Shown piece after piece: positions 62,001 to 64,000 of a stretch of DNA of 64,000 nucleotides. Below the pieces are notes generated by a model that was given only the letters and a program-made list of their open reading frames with translations, searched no databases and was not told the origin of the DNA. The translations under genes were made by a program, and so were the position numbers. Each line of letters opens with the position of its first letter. Within the stretch, counting starts at the first letter, position 1. The DNA comes from Hippasteria phrygiana (lineage: Eukaryota; Echinodermata; Asteroidea; Valvatida; Goniasteridae): assembly GCA_037893225.1 (NCBI GenBank), contig JAZGUH010000372.1, positions 434,001 through 498,000 on the forward strand, written 5' to 3'.

Positions 62001-62703
62001 GTGGCTACCGGGGGTTATATATTGCAGGGGTGAGATTTGTCAGGATTTTTTCCTGATTTCAGGATTTTTTTGTTGGGATTTCAGAATTTTAAAAGAATCT
62101 CTTTTGCAATCTGGAATTCCTGAGGTGTTGCCCTAAAGGTGTTTTACCTGTAAAAGTGGATATAGACCAATAAAAATGGATATTCTAAGGGGGTGCCTTC
62201 AGGCAAATACAAACTATATGTTGATCTGGGGTCCTCGTGATTTTTTTTTTATTTTTCGTGGATTTCGTGGATTTTTCATTTTTGGCCAATCTCGCCCCTG
62301 ATATTGTGCTGAGCTCTGAATTGACTTCGGCGTCATTTCTTTGGAAAAAAATAAGAGGTCAAGACTCTAATGACTTGAAAGGCTACAGTGAGCAAGGAAC
62401 GAGGTACAACAGCCCACAATACAACAAATTATAGTTTAGAAACTGTGCTTCAGGAAATACCATTTTTTTCTTTCGATGTTCGTGTTTTGAGACATTCTAG
62501 TCGATCCGTAGTGCCTTGATTTTTTTGTTTCAGTGGATACATTCCGGGGCATCATGGAACGGCTACAGGCAGCCAATGCTATCCGTCAGCCGGTTCCAAC
62601 AGTTGGTGTGCTGCATGTAGGGCAAGCGGTGTGCGCTCAGTTTCAAGAGGATGAATTGTGGTACCGAGCAGGGATCACCAGGGTTCATGCGGACACCGTG
62701 GAG
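20453..62703 (+). CDS. RNF17: RNF17/TDRD4 orthologue (RING, B-box, Tudor piRNA factor), 3' incomplete
   Basis: 28 exons join in phase to about 1446 codons; the human protein is about 1620 and the 3' part lies beyond the window. Order: C3HC4 RING (residues about 11-62), a first B-box-like Cys cluster (125-162), a classic B-box 2 (176-208), coiled coil (about 217-330), a disordered linker, and extended Tudor units around 505-735, 820-1010 and 1085-1275. The start of a fourth runs from about 1370. Each Tudor core has the W-x-R strand and a Y/F-x-D-Y-G-N strand. RNF17 and fly Qin/Kumo are Tudor scaffolds of germ granules that shape PIWI ping-pong in transposon silencing. Odd points: a long acidic/Val insertion inside Tudor 1, a GC donor after exon 21, and a 6.9-kb intron between exons 24 and 25. 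Confidence 0.94.
20704..20880 (+). mobile_element. Partial CGATTGTGTAGTGTAGG element
   Basis: Left end and first 170 bp of the family, directly followed by an inverted full copy. In RNF17 intron 1. Confidence 0.65.
20881..21320 (-). mobile_element. CGATTGTGTAGTGTAGG element, inverted copy
   Basis: Starts GCGATTGTGTAGTGTAG and ends CCCTACATTACACAATC. Antiparallel to the next copy. Confidence 0.7.
21321..21708 (+). mobile_element. CGATTGTGTAGTGTAGG element, second arm
   Basis: Lacks the first 45 bp or so; ends GGGGCCCTACAATACACAATC. With 20881-21320 it forms arms of about 380-400 bp separated by almost no loop. Confidence 0.7.
21898..21977. repeat. Near-perfect 80-bp hairpin
   Basis: TTTGACTAGTGTGACGTCGC is mirrored by GCGACGTCGCACTAGTCAAA about 40 bp later, with only a few mismatches and a very short loop. 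Confidence 0.75.
22140..23040. other. RNF17 intron 1, right part
   Basis: No exon seen. A GTCGAGTTGTCTC-like cluster lies at 22640-22720 and an 18-G run at 22910. Confidence 0.4.
23043..23262. mobile_element. piggyBac-like MITE TTAACCCTAAC, copy 1
   Basis: TTAACCCTAACTACCCC at left, GGGGGTTAGGGTAAA at right. Interior CCAACAGCAGGTTTTGTCAA. Confidence 0.7.
23348..23570 (+). CDS. RNF17: RNF17 exon 2 (RING core)
   Basis: Acceptor CTTCCTCAG, donor TT|GTGAGT. Encodes HDRFLQPLLLRCGHTFCQGC, then ACPTC, the C-x-H-x2-C-x2-C and C-x2-C of a C3HC4 RING, followed by LPANYYTLGLA. Confidence 0.95.
23821..24037. mobile_element. piggyBac-like MITE TTAACCCTAAC, copy 2
   Basis: About 90% similar by eye to 23043-23262; ends GGGGTTAGGGTTAA. 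The two copies flank RNF17 exon 2. Confidence 0.7.
24277..24338 (+). CDS. RNF17: RNF17 exon 3
   Basis: Acceptor TGTATTTCAG, donor G|GTAAAG. Encodes FDQKVEFQPSAKLTYKGVQL. Phase 2 in, 1 out; bridges RING and B-box 1. Confidence 0.85.
24393..24727 (+). mobile_element. Small TIR element carrying a SAP-domain ORF start
   Basis: Left end TTTGGTCGATTCACAACTTG. ATG at 24511 opens a frame to 24690 whose first 37 residues form a SAP motif (MRVDELKQFLTNWGIPCAGK, KREELIDLAEKG). The rest of a transposase or nuclease is absent. Related copy at 42333. Confidence 0.6.
25322..25475 (+). CDS. RNF17: RNF17 exon 4 (B-box 1-like)
   Basis: Acceptor CCCCTGTTAG, donor AA|GTGAGT. Encodes CSSCRRALVTCECKQC, YCEPCFVRLHRGS and a final H, a Cys/His pattern of B-box 1 type. 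Confidence 0.93.
25617..25865 (-). mobile_element. tRNA-derived SINE, family 1 (reverse)
   Basis: Reverse complement of the family at 26037; GGATTCGAACC (box B inverse) at about 25660. Faces the copy at 26037 in the same intron. Confidence 0.7.
26037..26205 (+). mobile_element. tRNA-derived SINE, family 1, best copy
   Basis: A tRNA-like head at 26109-26181: TAGCTCAGTTGGTAGAGCG (box A) and GGTTCGAATCC (box B), acceptor stem 6/7 paired and D-stem perfect. The anticodon arm does not form a normal 7-base loop with U33. Followed by TTTCTTTGTTCACTTTGA. Confidence 0.75.
26258..26393 (+). CDS. RNF17: RNF17 exon 5 (B-box 2)
   Basis: Acceptor TGTGCTAG, donor CAA|GTAGGT. Encodes CKDHEDREFEFFCQEDG, then CALCALMGAHKGHD: the full C-x2-H, C-x2-D, C-x2-C, H-x2-H set of a type 2 B-box. 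Confidence 0.94.
26591..27000. repeat. AATCCAACA-rich region, likely piggyBac-like MITE relative
   Basis: Starts ATTAACCCTGCCCC and has many AATCCAACAAAATCCAAC repeats like the TTAACCCTAAC family. No clear right end. Confidence 0.4.
27427..27507 (+). CDS. RNF17: RNF17 exon 6 (coiled coil start)
   Basis: 81 bp, phase 0 both sides; acceptor TCGTACAG, donor CAG|GTAAGA. Encodes DKEAFKELKPAYEMAKEVLK, the helix following B-box 2 as in TRIM-type proteins. Confidence 0.88.
27834..27973. mobile_element. piggyBac-like MITE TTAACCCTAACCC, hairpin type
   Basis: TTAACCCTAACCC ... GGGTTAGGGTTAA, with inner arms CCTGCCAGACGCA / TGCGTCTGGCGGGG. Followed by a TTAACCCCTTG-family fragment to about 28085. Confidence 0.7.
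28655..28722. repeat. 68-bp near-perfect palindrome
   Basis: Two 34-base arms with no loop, centre 28688/28689; only two mismatched positions. The centre is GCCGGTTTTAAACGT and its inverse. Confidence 0.85.
28901..29476. mobile_element. TIR element TAGTGTACACGATTGGT, copy 1
   Basis: Ends TAGTGTACACGATTGGT and ACCAATCATGTACACTA; 576 bp in RNF17 intron 6. Confidence 0.8.
29621..29721 (+). CDS. RNF17: RNF17 exon 7 (coiled coil)
   Basis: Acceptor TTGGAGTAG, donor AG|GTACGT. Encodes MTRETKRDVRKELADVADVV and a further helix ending VLQLR. Confidence 0.87.
30310..30425 (+). CDS. RNF17: RNF17 exon 8 (coiled coil)
   Basis: Acceptor TTTTCCCAG, donor G|GTAATT. Encodes EHTLLEQIVGIATKHTQYL and ILESAMI, amphipathic helix; phase 2 in, 1 out. 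Confidence 0.87.
30555..31048. mobile_element. hAT-like MITE with 8-bp TSD, host of a nested element
   Basis: Starts CAGGCTTGTAATCGAGTC, ends GATTACAACTCTG. Flanked by TACCGAGG at 30547-30554 and 31049-31056. CACAAGTC subterminal repeats. Confidence 0.8.
30729..30997. mobile_element. GGGCCCAATTTCAT MITE nested in 30555-31048
   Basis: Ends CGGGCTCAATTTCATAGCGC and GCGCTATGAAATTGGGCCCTG. Flanks ACTTGTGAT and ACTTTTGAT form an imperfect target duplication inside the older element. Confidence 0.75.
31162..31369 (+). CDS. RNF17: RNF17 exon 9
   Basis: Acceptor CACTACAAAG (AAG rather than YAG), donor AG|GTAAGG. Encodes DAMSGLDEEATIPSNITKLV and on to VKVCSEP. This is the end of the coiled coil and the start of the linker. 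Confidence 0.85.
31724..31857 (+). CDS. RNF17: RNF17 exon 10 (linker)
   Basis: Acceptor TTCCCTGTAG, donor A|GTAAGT. Encodes acidic, polar sequence (LPEDYEAPEISEDVLTDSG); probably disordered. Confidence 0.85.
32110..32512. repeat. AT-rich tail ending in (AAT)n, possible LINE 3' end
   Basis: Ends AAATGCTAAATAAATAATAA-type repeat; similar in style to LINE tails. No RT coding sequence visible. Confidence 0.3.
33190..33450 (+). mobile_element. tRNA-derived SINE, family 2
   Basis: Box B-like GGGTTCGATTCC, then GGGTTTTCAGTCCCTACC and TCTACAGGTTTCTTCAGGCT. Same unit reversed at 47962-48235 and 48592-49037. Confidence 0.6.
33509..33610 (+). CDS. RNF17: RNF17 exon 11 (linker)
   Basis: Acceptor TATTTTCAG, donor G|GTGATT. 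Encodes a Ser/Pro/Gly-rich linker (SFPSSPRTPPGDMGLPG). Phase 1 both sides; low conservation makes phase the main evidence. Confidence 0.75.
34250..34580 (-). mobile_element. tRNA-derived SINE, family 3 (reverse)
   Basis: GGGAATCGAACCCGGGCCAC (box B inverse) near the right, CCGGAGAACCCGGAGAAAAA in the body. Confidence 0.55.
34690..34880 (+). mobile_element. tRNA-derived SINE, family 4
   Basis: GGTGGTTGAGTGGTAAAGAC and GTGGGTTTGACTCC resemble boxes A and B; 3' part CAGTGCTTCACACACTAC recurs near 23780 and 34580. Confidence 0.5.
35082..35189 (+). CDS. RNF17: RNF17 exon 12 (linker)
   Basis: Acceptor ATTTATAG, donor A|GTAAAA. Encodes a Ser/Arg/Gln-rich linker (SANAAVQSRNDETSPHSQ), phase 1 in and out. 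Supported by phase and splice sites only. Confidence 0.7.
35812..36345. repeat. Tandem array (about 170-bp unit, 3 copies) rich in AGGTCA
   Basis: Repeating ATTGCAATCAAACTTGAGCC and AAAGGTCA blocks. AGGTCA direct repeats spaced by 4 bp at 35961, 36121 and 36273 (degenerate one at 35812), and spaced by 1 bp at 35720. In RNF17 intron 12. Confidence 0.75.
36658..36885. repeat. Dispersed repeat (ACAAGGCTAAAAGCCACTC), copy 1
   Basis: Shares ACAAGGCTAAAAGCCACTC and a TTGGTGAGACC-type end with 45033-45255. Confidence 0.55.
36893..36956. repeat. 18-bp tandem repeat, about 3.5 copies
   Basis: Unit TTGACCATGGCTATGAA. Confidence 0.75.
37218..37385 (+). CDS. RNF17: RNF17 exon 13 (Tudor 1, first part)
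   Basis: Encodes ELVRVMHIRNPCCFYIQRES, the SN-like beta-strand entry of an extended Tudor domain, matching human ELVFVSHVIDPCHFYI. Acceptor TTCTGTAG, donor G|GTAAGG. Confidence 0.92.
37766..38483. mobile_element. MULE-like element, long TIRs, 11-bp direct repeat
   Basis: 718 bp. Arms of about 115 bp start AGTCTTGGTTCAAGA and end TCTTGAACCAAGACT. Flanked by ATCTGTTTACT at 37755-37765 and 38484-38494. Inside, a GTCGAGTTGTCTCGAGTC tandem at 37920-38015. No transposase. In RNF17 intron 13. Confidence 0.8.
38839..39277 (+). CDS. RNF17: RNF17 exon 14 (Tudor 1 core with large insertion)
   Basis: The largest exon, 439 bp. It starts DALCCCLYDTDKTWYRVRI and ends VDVMYVDYGNSETVSL. Between these two Tudor strands sit about 105 residues of Pro/Thr-rich and then Val/Glu/Lys/Ser-rich repeats (VKVEVKSEVGSEVGSE). 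Donor AA|GTAAGT. Confidence 0.93.
39429..39913. mobile_element. TIR element TAGTGTACA, copy 2
   Basis: Ends TAGTGTACATGATTGGT and ACCAATCATGTACACTA, with an internal deletion relative to 28901-29476. Confidence 0.78.
40180..40450. mobile_element. Possible hAT-like element, GAATATTCG type
   Basis: Shares core with 11827-12230; right end GAACACCCCT fits a CAGGGGTGTTC-type terminus. Confidence 0.45.
40581..40665 (+). CDS. RNF17: RNF17 exon 15 (Tudor 1)
   Basis: Acceptor TCACAAAAG, donor AAG|GTGAGA. Encodes LCKLRTKHHDIPDLAVCCSL and TDIVPTRK, completing the Tudor barrel and entering the SN-like part. An acceptor at 40506 would add 25 unlikely residues in the same frame. Confidence 0.88.
41287..41639. 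mobile_element. piggyBac-like MITE TTAACCCTAAC, copy 3 with inner repeats
   Basis: Left TTAAACCCTAAC, right GGGAGTTAGGGTTAA. GTTGGATTTTGACGGG-like unit repeated four to five times. Confidence 0.65.
41822..41893 (+). CDS. RNF17: RNF17 exon 16
   Basis: 72 bp, phase 0 both sides; acceptor T-run plus AG, donor AGT|GTAAGT. Encodes SGRWSVEAVHSFAKMVGDK, the W-x5-F helix of the SN-like half. Confidence 0.88.
42333..42618 (-). mobile_element. SAP-bearing TIR element, second copy (reverse)
   Basis: Ends TTCGGTCGCTTCACAACTC and GAGTTGTGAATCGACCGAA. The reverse strand carries the same ATGGATTTCGCGCGAAT start as 24511, with a short deletion that breaks the frame. Confidence 0.65.
42647..42815. mobile_element. 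TIR element GTGTAAATACCGGCAA, degraded copy
   Basis: Left GTGTAAATACCTGCAATCG; interior CTTTTTCGGAAGGCCTCC as in 44827-45001. Ends about 25 bp before RNF17 exon 17. Confidence 0.5.
42839..42986 (+). CDS. RNF17: RNF17 exon 17
   Basis: Encodes TLYVDLHKPPIPE and NDMPMSLRDAMVFLELACF, a near match to human VDLQKPP and DMPVSLRDALVFMELA. This is one of the strongest orthology segments. Acceptor GCTGCAG, donor G|GTAAGG. Confidence 0.96.
43144..43406. mobile_element. piggyBac-like MITE TTAACCCTAAC, copy 4
   Basis: TTAACCCTAACTCC ... CGTTAGGGTTAA; interior TATCCTGAATCCGCCAAAAT repeated. Confidence 0.68.
43407..44428. other. RNF17 intron 17, unassigned part
   Basis: No exon. CCTCATACATRTGCAT...GAGAGCTGAA motif occurs at 43770 and 44330, hinting at an undefined repeat. 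Confidence 0.4.
44429..44547 (+). CDS. RNF17: RNF17 exon 18 (Tudor 2 start)
   Basis: Acceptor ATGCATCCAG, donor GAG|GTGAAA. Encodes PPLKFISADLPVQGEEILVT and SHFQDPNCFCVQE, the entry strand of the second extended Tudor. Confidence 0.9.
44827..45001. mobile_element. TIR element GTGTAAATACCGGCAA, intact
   Basis: 175 bp, GTGTAAATACCGGCAA / TTGCCGGTATTTACAC. Confidence 0.72.
45033..45255. repeat. Dispersed repeat (ACAAGGCTAAAAGCCACTC), copy 2
   Basis: Aligned by eye with 36658-36885. Confidence 0.55.
45361..45600 (+). repeat. G/T-only tract, TTTTGGGG-like
   Basis: About 240 bp nearly free of A and C on +. Contains TTTTGGGGTTTTGGGG runs able to form G-quadruplexes. Upstream of RNF17 exon 19. Confidence 0.8.
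45751..45913 (+). CDS. RNF17: RNF17 exon 19 (Tudor 2)
   Basis: Acceptor TTTGCTCAG, donor G|GTGAGT. Encodes LLKMMKDLQETYNK, then SICVAHFSEDKQWSRAEVV, the first Tudor strands. Confidence 0.94.
46000..47367. other. RNF17 intron 19
   Basis: AT-rich; GTTTAAAACCGG motifs at 46031, 46590 and 46620 resemble the palindrome at 28655. No exon. Confidence 0.4.
47368..47483 (+). CDS. RNF17: RNF17 exon 20 (Tudor 2 core)
   Basis: Encodes GLPGNQEVDVLYVDYGNYER, like human GLPGHQEVEVKYVDFGN. Acceptor GATTCTACAG, donor CAG|GTACAT. Confidence 0.96.
47681..47845. mobile_element. TIR element TAGAGTACCGAAG, copy 3
   Basis: Same ends as 12851-12973, 165 bp, with an extra CAGTTGTCGTGCCAACTGA segment. Confidence 0.75.
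47962..48235 (-). mobile_element. tRNA-derived SINE, family 2 (reverse)
   Basis: GATTTGAACCCGGGTCAC at right, ACTGAAAACCCAATCTACA in the body. Confidence 0.55.
48406..48526 (+). CDS. RNF17: RNF17 exon 21 (Tudor 2), GC donor
   Basis: Acceptor TCTTTTCCAG. Encodes ALPCSLVDISPKDPENGW and ends LTKALRATVK. The phase needed by exon 22 falls at AAAG|GCACAA, so this intron would be GC-AG. No GT site restores the frame. Confidence 0.82.
48592..49037 (-). mobile_element. SINE family 2 copy split by a GGGCCCAATTTCAT MITE
   Basis: SINE pieces 48592-48624 and 48903-49037 flank a MITE (48625-48902; GGGGCCCAATTTCATAGCGC ... GCGCTATGAAATTAGGCCC). Confidence 0.6.
49120..49231 (+). CDS. RNF17: RNF17 exon 22
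   Basis: Acceptor TTTCTCCAG, donor GG|GTAAGG. Encodes GRLCIILVEDRQDREININA and LMVQKHFAQST, the SN-like end of Tudor 2. Confidence 0.9.
49311..49690. mobile_element. hAT-like MITE with exact 8-bp TSD
   Basis: CAGTGATGTA ... TACATCACTG, flanked by GACGCGAT at 49303-49310 and 49691-49698. In RNF17 intron 22. Confidence 0.88.
49361..49552 (+). repeat. 12-bp minisatellite, 16 copies
   Basis: Unit CAGCACAAGACC, perfect or nearly so for 192 bp, inside the hAT-like MITE. The seed is the element's own CACAAGACC subterminal repeat. Confidence 0.92.
50002..50286 (+). CDS. RNF17: RNF17 exon 23 (acidic linker, Tudor 3 start)
   Basis: Acceptor CTCCTCTCAG, donor AG|GTAGGT. Acidic/Ser linker (GDFSDDDTVKNEETRSSDSG), then YTAVHISHVESPACIYIQL, the entry strand of Tudor 3. 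Confidence 0.92.
51656..51809 (+). CDS. RNF17: RNF17 exon 24 (Tudor 3)
   Basis: Acceptor CCATCTCAG, donor GTG|GTGAGT, phase 0. Encodes GDLCSALLVREGAWCRGRI. Its last codon joins ILFTDYGN of exon 25 across a 6.9-kb intron. Confidence 0.92.
51927..52224. mobile_element. piggyBac-like MITE, long variant
   Basis: TTGACCTCTTGAATACGGAC to CAAGGGGTTAA; internal ATTGTTCTTGAATGGGAG segment as in 12545. Confidence 0.65.
52225..53274. other. RNF17 intron 24, T-rich low complexity then unassigned DNA
   Basis: 52230-52680 is T-rich with degenerate TTCTGGTTC repeats; open frames there are compositional. No exon. Confidence 0.45.
53275..53709. mobile_element. CGATTGTGTAGTGTAGG element with 8-bp TSD
   Basis: Ends ACGATTGTGTAGTGTAGGG and CCCTACACTACACAATCG. 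Flanked by TCTATTCC at 53267-53274 and 53710-53717. Confidence 0.82.
53718..55290. other. RNF17 intron 24, unassigned
   Basis: No exon is required here. A 65-codon frame at 54772-54969 with a basic end was noted but lacks splice partners. Confidence 0.4.
55293..55425 (-). mobile_element. tRNA-derived SINE, family 1 (reverse)
   Basis: GGATTTGAACCTGCGACC (box B inverse) and TTGCCCTATGTTGGCGG. Confidence 0.65.
55835..56422. mobile_element. TIR element TAGTGTACACGATTGGT, copy 3
   Basis: Ends TAGTGTACACGATTGGT and ACCAATCATGTACACTA; 588 bp, with an inner CCAACAATTGTTCGGCCGAA hairpin. Confidence 0.8.
56423..56953. other. RNF17 intron 24, unassigned
   Basis: Nothing recognised. Confidence 0.4.
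56954..57225. mobile_element. hAT-like MITE CAGGGGTGAGATT, copy 1
   Basis: AGGGGTGAGATTTGTC ... GGCCAATCTCGCCCTG; body shared with 62025-62300. Confidence 0.65.
57226..58498. other. RNF17 intron 24, right part
   Basis: Contains TTAACCCCTTG-family fragments at 57821-57875 and 58250-58424; otherwise unassigned. Confidence 0.45.
58499..58686. mobile_element. GGGCCCAATTTCAT MITE
   Basis: GGGCCCAATTTCATTAACC ... ATGAAATTGGTGCC, 45 bp before RNF17 exon 25. Confidence 0.65.
58732..58941 (+). CDS. RNF17: RNF17 exon 25 (Tudor 3 core)
   Basis: Acceptor TCTTTCCCAG, donor AAG|GTGGGA, 70 codons. Encodes ILFTDYGNMEVVAF, then KWTRTACEFLAATL, matching human KWTATACDCLSLYL. Confidence 0.95.
58968..59125 (+). 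repeat. T/G-only tract just after RNF17 exon 25
   Basis: T run of about 28, then TTTTGGG-type G/T sequence, starting 27 bp after the donor. Confidence 0.8.
59645..59784 (+). CDS. RNF17: RNF17 exon 26
   Basis: Acceptor TTCCACATCAG, donor AA|GTATGA. Encodes GDLLNGSLPIDLLYERS and LLLKGLALPV, like human IKKGLAL at the end of Tudor 3. Confidence 0.92.
59840..60087. mobile_element. GGGCCCAATTTCAT MITE with CAG/CTG ends
   Basis: CAGGGGTCACTTTCAC ... GAAATTGGGCCCTG. GTGTAT flanks both sides. Confidence 0.72.
60500..60833 (+). mobile_element. tRNA-derived SINE, family 5
   Basis: TCCTTGAGCAAGACACTTTG and CCACCCAGGAGTAAATGGG body, widespread in deuterostome SINEs as I remember. Confidence 0.55.
60834..61417. 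mobile_element. piggyBac-like MITE (reverse), host of a foldback element
   Basis: TTAACGCCCATG at left, CAAGAGGTTAA at right; split by 60959-61325. Confidence 0.68.
60959..61325. mobile_element. Foldback element, about 130-bp arms
   Basis: AATAAGCCATTTGCGAGTTA at left and its exact inverse at right; similarity continues through CTTTGAATTCTCCAGACC to GATTCGGGGCAAGC. Central loop about 80 bp. The 61-codon frame inside is not a gene. Confidence 0.8.
61463..61800 (+). CDS. RNF17: RNF17 exon 27 (linker, Tudor 4 start)
   Basis: Acceptor TTTGCAACAG, donor G|GTGAGC. Ser/Thr/Pro-rich linker, then RYQTPPLPTSGRMDLVITYV, paralleling human YKPPAIP and ATVSCV before Tudor 4. Confidence 0.93.
62025..62300. 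mobile_element. hAT-like MITE CAGGGGTGAGATT, copy 2
   Basis: CAGGGGTGAGATTTGTC ... GGCCAATCTCGCCCCTG; ATATTG on both flanks. Confidence 0.72.
62534..62703 (+). CDS. RNF17: RNF17 exon 28 (Tudor 4), last exon in window
   Basis: Acceptor TTTGTTTCAG, donor GAG|GTGAGT. Encodes VGQAVCAQFQEDELWYRAGI, the first Tudor strands. The Y-x-D-x-G strand must be in the next exon; none is seen before base 64000. Confidence 0.94.
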
Positions 62704-62919
62704 GTGAGTCTTAAGAAAATATCTAATTATAACCATAACCATAACCATACCCTCAACCCCCCCCCCCCCCCCATCCGCAATCTGGCTAGACACCCTGCTC
62801 ACTGCAACATTATCCATCAGTTGTCAAAGTGGGAAGCTTACTCAGTGCAACAAGAACAAACAGCGAAAAATAATCAGTCTTTTGTTTGCTGCTTAAATCT
62901 ACACAATCTGCACAAAGCC

Positions 62920-63072
62920 CCCCCCTCGAACAAAGATACTGACAATTTGGGAGACTGCCAACATAAGGCAAGATTATAGCTAGCTCAGTTGGTAGAGCAC
63001 CGGTACGGTATTCTGGAGGTTGCAGGTTCGAATCCCGCTCCTGCCAGCTTTCTTTGTTCACTTTGAAAAAAA
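62920..63072 (+). mobile_element. tRNA-derived SINE, family 1
   Basis: TAGCTCAGTTGGTAGAGCAC and GGTTCGAATCC, then CTTTGTTCACTTTGA. Confidence 0.68.
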
Positions 63073-63184
63073 GATCTTTTTACTTTAGTTTTACTGGTCA
63101 AAATGTACTCAATTGCAACCTTATACTTTTAATTGTACTCAGACTGAGAATACTCATTGTTTGGTAATTGTACTCTTACTTGAC

Positions 63185-63718
63185 GTGATTGGTCATTGTT
63201 GCAATTTTCAGAAATAGGCGGATTTGGGGGTTAGTATTCTAAAGGAAATATCGTTTCACTGACCTGTTCAAAGTTTTGCGTTCTTGGATGGTGAGAAAAA
63301 CAGCGTTCGTTTTCAACCCTCGGGCCGCCCTCTTGTATAGCCCAATTTTTGTAAACAGGATCATTTTCAATTGGTCACATAACTACGCGAGCCGACTGGT
63401 TACAACCCGTCGCTTCGGTACACTACACGACACACACTTGTACTGTAATTGCAACCTTGCACCCGTTTTCGGATTGTTAACCCATTTTAGACACAATGTG
63501 AACTAACTACATTTGGTCAATATAGGGCAGTATTTTAAAAATCCGTAATTTTTCCAATGATTGTTACGCAGAACAATTCATTTTTTCTTGAAAACGACGG
63601 CACACCAGGTGCCATCATTTCACAGGATGATTGAGACTGCTATTAACTTACAGTCTAGTAAGGTATTTTGTAATAATTCAGTAAAAACAATTTGTAGGAT
63701 AGCCAATCGTATACACTA
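63185..63718. mobile_element. TIR element TAGTGTACA, copy 4 (reverse)
   Basis: Same body as 28901-29476 in reverse; right end CCAATCGTATACACTA, left end eroded. Confidence 0.7.
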
Positions 63719-64000
63719 CGTGTAAAGGTATATACGAAATTAAAACCCTTCTCAAAGATAGTTTGCACAAAAATAAATGTTTCTGAACTACGTAAGCATA
63801 AAGGAATTCCCTCTTTGGACTTTAAAATAAGAATTGTGTCCGTTTTCACTCTTTAAAATATTCAAGCTATTTCCTGACATGTGAGGGCGCTGTTGCTATG
63901 ATGTCGATTAAGGTACTTGCAGTTTAGGTGCTTACAGTTCAAAAAAGAAGTCAAAATTTGACATATTGTAGCAGTTTGTAGGTTAAATTTGTTTTACTGA

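Overview
The window is animal nuclear DNA: AT-rich, with short exons (about 60-440 bp) in long introns packed with small transposons. Gene content (an RNF17/TDRD4 orthologue that still has B-boxes, and a CCDC81 orthologue) and the style of the short repeats suggest a marine invertebrate deuterostome. My best guess is an echinoderm, perhaps a sea star; this rests on recognition from memory, not on a search.

Layout. (1) 1-1155, + strand: the last two coding exons of a gene I do not recognise; it ends in an acidic/helical tail. (2) 1156-6256: gene-poor DNA between two convergent genes, with several TIR elements. (3) 6257-20029, - strand: CCDC81, 13 exons. It has two HU/IHF-like domains at the N terminus, then a Cys/His motif region, coiled coil and a conserved Cys-rich C-terminus. 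(4) 20030-20452: a 423-bp divergent intergenic region with an RFX X-box-like site and an inverted CCAAT box. (5) 20453-62703, + strand: RNF17 (TDRD4; related to Drosophila Qin/Kumo), 28 phase-consistent exons coding about 1446 residues: RING, two B-boxes, coiled coil, three extended Tudor domains and the start of a fourth. The 3' end lies beyond the window.

Both gene models were assembled by hand from splice sites, reading phase and remembered human homologues. All RNF17 junctions join in phase, though one (after exon 21) needs a GC-AG intron. In CCDC81 one junction (exon 6 to 7) is unresolved and one exon (11) has no human counterpart.

How they may work together: RNF17/Qin proteins act in the germline piRNA pathway that silences transposons. 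CCDC81 is a centrosome/cilium-associated HU-domain protein expressed mainly in testis in mammals. A shared promoter would fit joint germline expression; this is inference.

The rest is a dense mosaic of non-autonomous elements, several with visible target-site duplications: hAT-like (8 bp), piggyBac-like (TTAA), a MULE-like element (11-bp direct repeat, about 115-bp TIRs), tRNA-derived SINEs, LINE remnants, a SAP-domain-bearing TIR element, foldback elements, a 12-bp minisatellite and a tandem array rich in AGGTCA half-sites.
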